Source: Chitinophagaceae bacterium
GTDB lineage: Bacteria > Bacteroidota > Bacteroidia > Chitinophagales > Chitinophagaceae
Direction of reading: 5' to 3'
Length of the DNA: 13,024 bases
Assembly: GCA_003526435.1 (NCBI GenBank)
Contig: DPWF01000079.1
Coordinates: 5,005-18,028 of the forward strand
The number at the start of each line of letters is the position of its first letter. Position 1 is the first letter of the stretch. The position numbers and the translations under genes were made by a program. The notes beneath the pieces were generated by a model. It saw only the letters and a program-made list of their open reading frames with translations, made no database searches and was not told where the DNA came from. This document shows positions 1-5,878 of the stretch, one piece after another.

Positions 1-637
1 TGTGTTTTCCAAAATTGAATATTTCTACCCCATTTTCTTTTACAAAACGACGGGCAAAATCAACAATATCATCTTCTCCGGTAAATTTCACAATACTATC
101 TACCGTATCGCCAATCTGAGGATAGCGTTCAACCTGTGCCTCCAGTACTTCCCAGGTAGCCGTAGCATCTGCTTCGGCACTATGTGCTCCATCAAGGTTT
201 TTCTGACAATAAAATTTATACGCTGCACTTAAAGTACGCTGTTCCATCATATGAAACACTTTCTGCACGTCGACCAGTTTTTTACCATCAACAGAGAACT
301 CAATTCCTACCCGAAGAAATTCTTCAATGAGCATCGGAATATCAAAACGGTTGCTGTTATAACCACCGAGGTCGCATTGTTCAATAAACTGTTTGACTTC
401 ATTCGCCACCTGTTTAAAACTTGGTGCATCTTTTACCATCTCATCTGTAATGCCATGTATATCGCTCGAACTTTTTGGAATGGGCATCAATGGATTAATG
501 AGCTTACGTTTTACCTGTTTGGTTCCATCCGGATTAATTTTTACAATCGCGATTTCTACAATGCGATCGGTGCTGATATTAACACCCGTTGTTTCAAGAT
601 CGATAAACGCAAGTGGACGACTGAGTTGCAATTTCAT
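1..637 (-). CDS. DnaQ-like DEDDh 3'-5' exonuclease, C-terminus cut by window edge
   Basis: The minus-strand frame opens at ATG 637-635 and stays open for 212 codons to the left edge, so the 3' end is missing. The protein starts directly with the first strand of an RNase H-like exonuclease fold. All three exonuclease motifs are visible: Exo I with D13-L-E15 (FIDLETTG), Exo II as GGYNSNRFDIP with D99, and Exo III as H152-S-A-E-A-D157. This is the DEDDh signature of the DnaQ / DNA polymerase III epsilon superfamily, which removes nucleotides from DNA or RNA 3' ends using two metal ions. It lacks polymerase or GIY-YIG sequence in the part seen. It follows mpl by 24 bp on the same strand and is probably cotranscribed. 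Whether it is a true proofreading subunit or a stand-alone nuclease cannot be decided here. Confidence 0.88.
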   Translation of the reverse strand, partial: MKLQLSRPLAFIDLETTGVNISTDRIVEIAIVKINPDGTKQVKRKLINPLMPIPKSSSDIHGITDEMVKDAPSFKQVANEVKQFIEQCDLGGYNSNRFDIPMLIEEFLRVGIEFSVDGKKLVDVQKVFHMMEQRTLSAAYKFYCQKNLDGAHSAEADATATWEVLEAQVERYPQIGDTVDSIVKFTGEDDIVDFARRFVKENGVEIFNFGKH

Positions 638-661
638 GATGCGAAGTAAGTGCTTTAATTG

Positions 662-2041
662 TTAATTCCTGCTTTTTAGGTGTTGTTCCATCAACTGATT
701 GGCTAATAAAGGAATATCGATTCCATCGTAATTACCGCTACTCATGAGCAGCAGGTTGCTGTTTTCATAATTACGTGTATGCAGCCATTCAGCAAGGGCT
801 TTGCTGTCTGTAAAAACAGTCAGTCCCTTTTTATTGAACCCCGCCTCTATTGAAGCTACGGGTAAATCAGGCAGTCTTTTTATTTCCAATGCATGTTTTG
901 AATAAAACACAACCGCTTCATCGGCCGGTTCCAGCGCCCCGTTGTATTCTTTCATAAATGCTTCATTCAAACTGCTGTATGTATGCAATTCCAGCACACC
1001 AATCAGTTTCCGTTCAGGGAACTGGTGTTTTACTGCATCAATGGTTGCTTTTACCTTACTGGGTGCATGTGCAAAATCGCGATAGATGACACAGTCTTCA
1101 GAAGATGCCAGTAACTCTAATCTTTTTGCAGCACCTGTAAAACTGCCGATTGCAGGTATAAATGCACTAGCCGCTATACCCAATTCTTTACATGCATAGT
1201 ACGCAGCATACAAATTCATGAGGTTGTGGTTACCGAAAACTTTCAGTGCGCCTTTTATCCCATCAATAGATACCGTCGTACTGCCATTTTCAATTTCATG
1301 CTCAGGAATACCATAGGATTGGTAACGGATATCATTTCTGGTATGGGTTGTTACCAGCTCCTTTAATACCGGATCAGATTCATTATAAATGAGCAGTCCT
1401 CCTTTTTCTATCCTGTTGATAAATATGATAAACTGTTCGAGGTAAAAGTCGAATGTGGGAAATACATTGATATGATCCCATGCAATACCTGTTAAGATGG
1501 CCACATGTGGATACAGAAAATGAAATTTGGGTTTACGCTCAATGGCACTGGCAGGATATTCATCTCCTTCACATACAATGACAGGAGCATTGGTAATATT
1601 GACAGATTGGTCAAATCCTTCCACCCTCGCCCCTACCAGGTAATCAAACGACTGTTGTGTATGTTTCAGCACATGCATGATCATGCTGGTGGTAGTGGTT
1701 TTACCATGACTTCCCCCAACAACAACCCGTGTTTTGTTCTGACTTTCATGGTAGATATATTCAGGGAAGGAATAAATTTTGAGTCCGAGTGAAACTGCTT
1801 TTTGCAGTTCCGGGTTATCCTGTTTGGCGTGCATACCCAGGATAACTGCATCCAGATCTGCTGTAATCAGGTCGGGTTGCCACCCTATCTGGGCAGGCAA
1901 GAGTCCCTGTTCCAGGAGGTTGGCTCTGGCTGGTTCAAAAATTTCGTCGTCTGTTCCGGTAACCTGGTAACCTTTTTTATGTAATGCGATGGCCAACTGG
2001 TGCATGACACTTCCGCCTATGGAGATAAAGTGAACCTTCAT
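662..2041 (-). CDS. mpl: UDP-N-acetylmuramate:murein-peptide ligase, Mpl type (Mur ligase family)
   Basis: This 459-residue protein has the three-domain Mur ligase layout. An N-terminal Rossmann-like domain (1-100) carries HFISIGG. The central ATPase domain has the P-loop GGSHGKTTT (109-117, Lys114), GDEYPAS (159-165) and WDH (188-190), then GNHNLMN (270-276). The C-terminal domain starts near FTGAAKRLE (301-309) and includes RDFAHAPSKV (321-330) and a late SSGNYDGI. Length and the DEYPAS / FLYPHVAILTGIAWDHINVF pattern fit Mpl better than MurC. Mpl joins UDP-MurNAc to L-Ala-gamma-D-Glu-meso-DAP recovered from murein, using ATP, in the cytoplasm. Ser replaces the usual Thr before HGKTTT. The gene heads a probable two-gene unit with the exonuclease and is divergent from the small lipoprotein gene. 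MurC is the main alternative. Confidence 0.85.
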   Translation of the reverse strand: MKVHFISIGGSVMHQLAIALHKKGYQVTGTDDEIFEPARANLLEQGLLPAQIGWQPDLITADLDAVILGMHAKQDNPELQKAVSLGLKIYSFPEYIYHESQNKTRVVVGGSHGKTTTTSMIMHVLKHTQQSFDYLVGARVEGFDQSVNITNAPVIVCEGDEYPASAIERKPKFHFLYPHVAILTGIAWDHINVFPTFDFYLEQFIIFINRIEKGGLLIYNESDPVLKELVTTHTRNDIRYQSYGIPEHEIENGSTTVSIDGIKGALKVFGNHNLMNLYAAYYACKELGIAASAFIPAIGSFTGAAKRLELLASSEDCVIYRDFAHAPSKVKATIDAVKHQFPERKLIGVLELHTYSSLNEAFMKEYNGALEPADEAVVFYSKHALEIKRLPDLPVASIEAGFNKKGLTVFTDSKALAEWLHTRNYENSNLLLMSSGNYDGIDIPLLANQLMEQHLKSRN

Positions 2042-2048
2042 AATAATT

Positions 2049-2062
2049 GATTGATTTCAATC
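2049..2062. repeat. 14-bp palindrome in mpl leader
   Basis: GATTGA and TCAATC form perfect 6-bp arms around a 2-nt centre (TT). It lies 8 bp upstream of the mpl start codon, between that codon and the possible -7 box at 2071-2078. It could be a small operator or a weak leader hairpin. It is AT-rich and short, so chance is possible. Confidence 0.3.
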
Positions 2063-2070
2063 GTTTTATA

Positions 2071-2078
2071 CAAATTAA
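2071..2078 (-). promoter_or_regulatory. Possible -7 box for mpl
   Basis: On the minus strand these bases read TTAATTTG, one mismatch from the Bacteroidota -7 consensus TAnnTTTG. The start codon of mpl is 30 bp downstream, giving a short leader. No convincing -33 element was found at the expected spacing, so this is tentative. Confidence 0.3.
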
Positions 2079-2122
2079 CGAATCGGAAACTGTACGCGAA
2101 GCAACATTTTAACTTAAATCTG

Positions 2123-2130
2123 TATCTTCG
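2123..2130 (+). promoter_or_regulatory. Possible -7 box for the lipoprotein-ytxJ-oxidoreductase unit
   Basis: TATCTTCG matches the TAnnTTYG form of the Bacteroidota -7 element. It lies 45 bp upstream of the small lipoprotein ATG, and a start about 5-7 bp after it would give a leader near 40 nt. The -33 element is weak at best; only an AT-rich stretch is seen upstream. Confidence 0.35.
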
Positions 2131-2175
2131 TTACAGCGCAAAATACAGTCAAAACGCCAACTTAATACAACACAC

Positions 2176-2295
2176 ATGAAAAAGATAACCGCATTAGTGC
2201 TCCTGTTTGTCATCAGCGCTGCATTGGTTAGCTCCTGCACTTCTTCCAAAAGCAGAGGTTGCCCAACTACCAACCCACGTTATTTTAAGCCCTAA
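2176..2295 (+). CDS. 39-residue small lipoprotein of unknown function
   Basis: ATG at 2176 opens a 39-codon frame ending TAA 2293-2295. The N-terminus is a clean signal peptide: MKK, then a hydrophobic core (ITALVLLFVISAALV), then VSSC with Cys21 as the lipidation site. The mature part would be only 19 residues, CTSSKSRGCP followed by TTNPRYFKP. It has a second Cys (29) and a Cys-Pro then Asn-Pro-Arg-Tyr-Phe ending. The lipobox and Lys2-Lys3 make a chance ORF unlikely despite the size. Serine and threonine directly after the Cys fit sorting to the periplasmic face or outer membrane. It leads a same-strand run with ytxJ (41-bp gap). I do not recognise a function; tiny GCP-type lipoproteins of this look seem familiar from Bacteroidota, which is recall, not a search result. 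Confidence 0.75.
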   Translation: MKKITALVLLFVISAALVSSCTSSKSRGCPTTNPRYFKP

Positions 2296-2336
2296 CCGGT
2301 ACTGAACTTATTTGTTTAATGACTGTTTAATACAAG

Positions 2337-2669
2337 ATGAATTGGAATACTTTAAGTTCGGTTGAACAATTAGAAGAAATAAAATCTGCCTCTTACCAGC
2401 AACCTCAATTAATCTTCAAGCATAGTACCCGTTGCAGTATCAGTTCCATGGTGCGCAGCAGGCTTGAAAGAAGTGAAACACCTAACAATATCAGCTTTCA
2501 TTACCTCGACTTACTGGCTTACCGATCGCTTTCGAACCAGGTTGCAGAAGATTTTTCAGTCTACCATGAATCTCCGCAAGTATTGCTGATTAAAAATGGA
2601 GAATGCGTATATGATGAAAGCCACCAGGGCATTAATATGGATGAAATTGCTGAACAGGCCGCCCTGTAA
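2337..2669 (+). CDS. ytxJ: YtxJ-like bacillithiol-system redox protein (monothiol thioredoxin fold)
   Basis: The 110-residue protein matches the YtxJ family, also called bacillithiol system redox-active protein. Diagnostic features are the FKHSTRCSIS motif with a single active Cys33 and Ser at the position where a dithiol protein would have its second Cys, then RLER, then HYLDLLAYR, and a cis-Pro region ESPQVLLIKNGE (Pro80). The usual family length is about 105-120 residues. Members are thought to act as monothiol bacilliredoxin-like proteins, removing bacillithiol from proteins in the cytoplasm; the exact reaction here is inferred. There is no signal peptide. It sits between the small lipoprotein and an NAD(P)-binding oxidoreductase-like gene on the same strand, with gaps of 41 and 57 bp. 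A second Cys (90) is present near the C-terminus and is not part of the known motif. Confidence 0.85.
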   Translation: MNWNTLSSVEQLEEIKSASYQQPQLIFKHSTRCSISSMVRSRLERSETPNNISFHYLDLLAYRSLSNQVAEDFSVYHESPQVLLIKNGECVYDESHQGINMDEIAEQAAL

Positions 2670-2726
2670 TCCTCCTTTTGTTTTTTGATCGTTGTACATT
2701 CAGTAAATTGCTGGAAACACAACTTC

Positions 2727-3365
2727 ATGACCATTACTGTATTTGGTGCTACCGGACAGGTAGGTAAACATGTGGTATCACAAGCCCTGGCACTTGGCTA
2801 TTCCGTAAGGGCTTTTGGTCGTTCTATTGAATCATTGATAGATAAAGACATTGCATCCGATCGATTGGTAGCGATGAAGGGTTATGTATTTGAAGAAGCT
2901 GATGTATATAAGGCCATTCAGGGTACAGATGCGGTGATTTCTGTTTTAGGTGGCTCCTTTGATGGGAAAGACCGGAGCAGAAGCCTTGGTATGAAAAATA
3001 TCATTACACAGATGGAAAAAACAGGTGTAAAAAGAATTGTGGCACTGGGTGGTATGGGAATACTCAGTACAGAGGATGGAGTATTACTGATAGAACAACC
3101 TGATTACCCTGAGCAATACAAACCGGTTGGACTTGAACATTTAGCTGCTTTTCGTTCATTGGAAGCTTCTTCGCTTGACTGGACCTTTATTTGTTCTCCT
3201 GACATTCTTGACCAGCCAGGCAACAGACAATATATTACTTCAGCGAATTATGCGCCAAAACCCAATCAGTATCAGATAGCAGCAGGTGATCTGGCAGACT
3301 GTATGTTACAGGCAATTTCTAACAGGCAGTATGTAGTTCAGCGTGTGGGGATTAGCAGGCTATGA
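2727..3365 (+). CDS. NAD(P)-binding Rossmann protein, atypical SDR (NmrA / biliverdin reductase B-like)
   Basis: I place the start at ATG 2727 rather than the in-frame TTG at 2685, because MTITVFGATG begins exactly at the first Rossmann strand and a GGAAA stretch lies about 10 bp upstream. The 212-residue product carries the dinucleotide motif GATGQVG (7-13). Arg28 and Arg32 in RAFGRS suggest NADP preference. A second-half DWTFICSPDI (151-160) matches the usual dWTivRP motif of NmrA-like and BVR-B-like proteins, with Cys-Ser in place of Arg. No Tyr-x-x-x-Lys catalytic pair of classical SDRs is evident. Such proteins are NADP-dependent reductases or redox sensors; the substrate is unknown. It is last in a same-strand run after ytxJ, which may hint at redox work. 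Its TGA stop lies inside a 7-bp tandem repeat. Confidence 0.8.
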   Translation: MTITVFGATGQVGKHVVSQALALGYSVRAFGRSIESLIDKDIASDRLVAMKGYVFEEADVYKAIQGTDAVISVLGGSFDGKDRSRSLGMKNIITQMEKTGVKRIVALGGMGILSTEDGVLLIEQPDYPEQYKPVGLEHLAAFRSLEASSLDWTFICSPDILDQPGNRQYITSANYAPKPNQYQIAAGDLADCMLQAISNRQYVVQRVGISRL

Positions 3366-3387
3366 GCTATGAGCTATGAGCTATGAG
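3361..3387. repeat. TATGAGC heptamer tandem repeat
   Basis: Three full TATGAGC units (3361-3367, 3368-3374, 3375-3381) are followed by a six-base TATGAG. The array contains the TGA stop of the upstream oxidoreductase gene (3363-3365). It lies at a convergent junction. Confidence 0.95.
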
Positions 3388-3440
3388 TAAAACTTGAACA
3401 TGATTATTTTTATTGCTCACGTTCCACCTATTTTTTCTTA

Positions 3441-3468
3441 TTCACGATTCATCATTGACCATTGACGA
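3441..3468. repeat. Degenerate heptamer array (TTCACGA type)
   Basis: Four consecutive 7-mers are visible: TTCACGA, TTCATCA, TTGACCA and TTGACGA. They keep a strict 7-bp period with consensus TTSAYSA. The array overlaps the last codons and the TGA stop (3454-3452, minus strand) of the GNAT gene. It is the second heptamer array in this 86-bp convergent gap. Confidence 0.8.
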
Positions 3469-3991
3469 TTACCGGCTCCTCCCTCTTCATCAACCAGTCT
3501 CTCTGCACATCTGTTCCAAGGACAAAATCATGTTCTGAAAATTTTTGGAATCCGAATGAGTTATAGAAATTGATTGCACGTTTATTGTGTTCCCAAACAC
3601 CCAGCCAGAGGGTTTTGCAGGCAGCCGTTTTAGCATACTGAATAGCATGTAACATCATTGCCTTTCCTATACCTTTTCCAATCATCTCTTTTCTTGCATA
3701 GAAACGACAGATTTCTATTGCCTGGTTTGCATTTTCGAGATCGGGATGCGCTCCCGACTTCAGTTTAATATAACCAGCAGGTTCTTCTTCACAGTAAGCA
3801 AGGAAAAATATATTGGAGTCATCGAACAATTCTTCCATCAGCAATGATGTGTTGAATTGCTGCTCCATAAAGAGTTCCATATCTTCCTGCGTATTCTGTT
3901 CTGCAAAACTATCATAGAAAGTTTCGCGACTGATTTTGGCTATCAGTGATGCATCTTTTTCTGTGGCTCTGCGGATATTTATTTCGTTCAT
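3452..3991 (-). CDS. GNAT family N-acetyltransferase, PaiA-like (polyamine acetyltransferase-like)
   Basis: The 179-residue protein is a single GNAT domain that transfers acetyl from acetyl-CoA to an amine. The acetyl-CoA loop is RFYARKEMIGKGIGK (96-110), with Gly105, Gly107 and Gly109 but Ile104 where Arg or Gln is common. The following region WLGVWEHNKRAINFYNSFGF (129-148) is a typical motif B. The N-terminus (SRETFYDSFAEQNTQEDMELF, roughly 21-41) and the GVWE stretch resemble Bacillus PaiA, a spermidine/spermine acetyltransferase, from memory of that sequence. Substrate is therefore inferred. Its start is 6 bp after the thiolase stop, so the two are almost surely cotranscribed. The last five codons (IVNGQ) and TGA stop are encoded by a heptamer repeat, and look like a tail beyond the usual domain end. 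Confidence 0.85.
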   Translation of the reverse strand: MNEINIRRATEKDASLIAKISRETFYDSFAEQNTQEDMELFMEQQFNTSLLMEELFDDSNIFFLAYCEEEPAGYIKLKSGAHPDLENANQAIEICRFYARKEMIGKGIGKAMMLHAIQYAKTAACKTLWLGVWEHNKRAINFYNSFGFQKFSEHDFVLGTDVQRDWLMKREEPVIVNGQ

Positions 3992-3997
3992 TACTGG

Positions 3998-5188
3998 TTA
4001 AGCAGAAACATTTTCAATGACCATGGCACTGGCACCACCACCTCCATTACAGATACCAGCAGCACCTATTTTTCCAGTATGTTGTTTGAGTACATGAACA
4101 AGTGTAACAATAATTCTTGCACCGCTGCAACCCAGTGGGTGTCCTAATGAAACGGCCCCGCCATGCACATTTACTTTGGCAGGGTCAAGTTGCATTTTTT
4201 GCATATTGGCAATACCCACCACAGAAAAAGCTTCGTTGAGTTCTACAAAATCAATATCGGTCATCGTAAGACCAGCTTTGGCTACTGCTTTCGGAACGGC
4301 CAATGAAGGTGTTGTGGTGAACCATTCAGGTACCTGTTCGGCATCTGCATAACTTCGAATAATAGCCAGCGGTTTAATGCCCATAGCTTCTGCCTTTTCT
4401 TTACTCATTAATACTACAGCAGCAGCACCATCATTCATGGTTGATGCATTGGCCGCCGTTACCGTTCCATCTTTTGTAAAAGCCGGTTTAAGTTCAGGTA
4501 TTTTATCAAATTTTACATTGAATGCATCTTCATCTTTTGCGAACATAACCGGGTCGCCCTTTCTCTGCGGAATAGGCACCGGAATAACTTCTGCGGTAAA
4601 ATTTCCATTGTTCCATGCTGCCTGGCTTCTTGTATAACTTTCTACTGCAAATGCATCCTGTTCTTCGCGTGAGATATTACATTCTTTGGCACAAAGTTCT
4701 GCAGCATTACCCATAGCATAATTGTGGTACACATCGGTAAGACCGTCTTTTGCAAGTCCATCTATCATTTGTACATGACCATATTTATTGCCCCATCGCA
4801 GGTTAGCTGAATAAAATGGTACATTACTCATACTTTCCATTCCCCCTGCTACAATAATATCAGCATCACCCAATAAAATAGCTTGTGCACCCTGTGCAAT
4901 GGCTTTCATTCCACTGGCACATACTTTATTTACTGTGGTACAAATAGTACTGTCTGGCAAGCCTGCAAATTTCGCCGCCTGTCTTGCAGGGCCTTGACCG
5001 GTATTGGCCTGTATTACACAACCCATCAATACTTCCTGTACATCAGTTGGCTGAATGCCTGCTCTTTCCACTGCTGCCTTAATAACAATGGCTCCCAGTT
5101 GTGGGGCAGTAAAATCTTTTAAACTTCCTCCAAATGAACCTATTGGCGTACGAACAGCAGATACGATATACACAGTTTTTGTTCCCAT
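3998..5188 (-). CDS. Acetyl-CoA C-acetyltransferase (thiolase)
   Basis: The 396-residue length and motifs are those of thiolase II. The acyl-accepting nucleophile is Cys90 in NKVCASGMKA. NEAF (318-321), GHPLGCSGAR with His350 (349-358), and the C-terminal CNGGGGAS with Cys380 complete the active site. The enzyme condenses two acetyl-CoA to acetoacetyl-CoA or runs the reverse cleavage, in the cytoplasm. No hydroxyacyl-CoA dehydrogenase, enoyl-CoA hydratase or CoA-transferase gene is next to it, so its pathway (fatty acid or ketone body breakdown, leucine degradation, or isoprenoid/hydroxybutyrate synthesis) is open. It starts the thiolase-GNAT unit. A good -7 box (5206-5213) and a 22-bp palindrome (5221-5242) stand just upstream. 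Biosynthetic acetyl-CoA and broader 3-ketoacyl-CoA thiolases are hard to separate by eye. Confidence 0.93.
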   Translation of the reverse strand: MGTKTVYIVSAVRTPIGSFGGSLKDFTAPQLGAIVIKAAVERAGIQPTDVQEVLMGCVIQANTGQGPARQAAKFAGLPDSTICTTVNKVCASGMKAIAQGAQAILLGDADIIVAGGMESMSNVPFYSANLRWGNKYGHVQMIDGLAKDGLTDVYHNYAMGNAAELCAKECNISREEQDAFAVESYTRSQAAWNNGNFTAEVIPVPIPQRKGDPVMFAKDEDAFNVKFDKIPELKPAFTKDGTVTAANASTMNDGAAAVVLMSKEKAEAMGIKPLAIIRSYADAEQVPEWFTTTPSLAVPKAVAKAGLTMTDIDFVELNEAFSVVGIANMQKMQLDPAKVNVHGGAVSLGHPLGCSGARIIVTLVHVLKQHTGKIGAAGICNGGGGASAMVIENVSA

Positions 5189-5205
5189 TGTATGATTTTG
5201 AAATG

Positions 5206-5213
5206 CAAATATA
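5206..5213 (-). promoter_or_regulatory. Predicted -7 box of the thiolase promoter
   Basis: On the minus strand these bases read TATATTTG, a full match to the Bacteroidota -7 consensus TAnnTTTG. It lies 17 bp upstream of the thiolase start codon. The -33 element expected about 17-23 bp further up would fall inside the palindrome at 5221-5242. Confidence 0.55.
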
Positions 5214-5220
5214 AAGCAAT

Positions 5221-5242
5221 CATGCTAACAGTTGTTAGCATG
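5221..5242. promoter_or_regulatory. 22-bp palindrome, probable repressor operator
   Basis: CATGCTAAC and GTTAGCATG are perfect 9-bp arms around AGTT; the outer A and T of the centre also pair. The size and the CTAACA..TGTTAG core resemble operators of TetR-family repressors, several of which control acyl-CoA metabolism genes; this is a resemblance only. It covers the predicted -33 region of the thiolase promoter and also lies upstream of the divergent gene at 5357. There is no T-run next to it that would suggest a terminator. No TetR gene is in the window. Confidence 0.6.
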
Positions 5243-5287
5243 CCTCTATTTAAAAAATAATCGGTTGATTTTTGCAAATCGAAAAGC

Positions 5288-5303
5288 CACAGATTCGCAG
5301 ATT
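5288..5303. repeat. Two-copy octamer repeat (CACAGATT / CGCAGATT)
   Basis: CACAGATT (5288-5295) is followed directly by CGCAGATT (5296-5303). It looks like a short remnant of CACAGATT-type intergenic repeats I recall from Bacteroidota drafts. Two copies only, so chance is possible. Confidence 0.4.
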
Positions 5304-5356
5304 AGTAGAGATGTCTGGCTTCAAAGAGGCTTATCTTAGTGCAAAGATCAGGTACC

Positions 5357-5782
5357 ATGAAATGGATGAAAAAGCCGGCATTTTTGTTACTCCTCCTCTC
5401 CGTTATTTTATCAATGGGTTTTATAAGCAATACACCAGATTGTACACAATTAAAGAAAGGAAGGTTTCATAGTTATACCAGACAGGGCATACATATTGTC
5501 ATCAACCGGATTGATGGTATCCAGCAGGATATCAATACAAAAACAAATGATACCACTTACTGGAAAATAGACTGGCTGGACAATTGTCGTTTTGCTGCCA
5601 CCTATTTAACAGGTTCGGGGCCAAAAACAGAAGAAGAAAAAAAGTTTTATCAAAGCACCATTCTGTTTTATGAGGTGAAAGAAATTGCTGATAATTATTA
5701 CATAGGTGCCACCACTGTTAAGGCCCCGAATGGTAACAGCAGTTCTACAGATACCACATGGTTGGTGGAAAGAGATAGATGA
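5357..5782 (+). CDS. Small exported protein of unknown function
   Basis: I choose ATG 5357 (141 residues). ATG 5366 is also possible, and the in-frame GTG at 5339 would add six polar residues before the signal sequence. The N-terminus MKWMKKPAFLLLLLSVILS is a signal peptide or anchor; the Cys in NTPDC has no lipobox before it, so signal peptidase I export is likelier. The mature part begins CTQLKKGRFHSY and holds alternating beta-like strands, IVINRIDGIQQDI, then YWKIDWLDNCRFAATYL, then ILFYEVKEIADNYYIGATTV. The KxGxF, an I.R.D..Q pattern, and W..(D/N)C recur, as I recall, in short Bacteroidota proteins that databases sometimes misname DNA topoisomerase IV. No enzyme motif is seen. It is divergent from thiolase and may share its palindrome. 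The TGA stop is 2 bp before a heptamer repeat. Confidence 0.72.
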   Translation: MKWMKKPAFLLLLLSVILSMGFISNTPDCTQLKKGRFHSYTRQGIHIVINRIDGIQQDINTKTNDTTYWKIDWLDNCRFAATYLTGSGPKTEEEKKFYQSTILFYEVKEIADNYYIGATTVKAPNGNSSSTDTTWLVERDR

Positions 5783-5784
5783 AC

Positions 5785-5805
5785 TCAAGATTCGGCATTC
5801 AAGAT
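5785..5805. repeat. Heptamer array (TCAAGAT type)
   Basis: TCAAGAT (5785-5791), TCGGCAT (5792-5798) and TCAAGAT (5799-5805) follow with a 7-bp period, then TCAAAGG. It begins 3 bases after the TGA of the small exported protein gene, in a convergent gap. Confidence 0.65.
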
Positions 5806-5857
5806 TCAAAGGGGAACTTGAATGCTGTCGGTTGATTGTTTATCCGGATTTCTTTCA

Positions 5858-5878
5858 TTGATGATTCACGATTCATCT
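5858..5878. repeat. Heptamer array (TTCACGA type), second site
   Basis: TTGATGA, TTCACGA and TTCATCT are three consecutive 7-mers. The middle unit is identical to the first unit of the 3441-3468 array. The array contains the TGA stop (5868-5866, minus) and last codons of the cvfB-like gene. Confidence 0.65.

Noticed and set aside
251..665. Plus-strand open frames of 132 and 90 codons
   Set aside because: They lie antisense to the exonuclease, whose frame shows all DEDDh motifs. Their translations have no recognisable domain.
2685..2726. TTG start adding 14 residues to the oxidoreductase
   Set aside because: The Rossmann strand begins exactly at ATG 2727, and the extra residues are not family-like.
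3361..3468. CRISPR-like array
   Set aside because: Units are 7 bp and contiguous with no spacers, and no cas gene is present.
5221..5242. Rho-independent terminator
   Set aside because: The hairpin is not GC-rich, has no T-run on either side and sits upstream of two divergent starts.
5272..5472. 66-codon plus-strand frame overlapping the exported protein gene
   Set aside because: It overlaps the signal-peptide-bearing frame at 5357, has no family features and starts in the promoter region.
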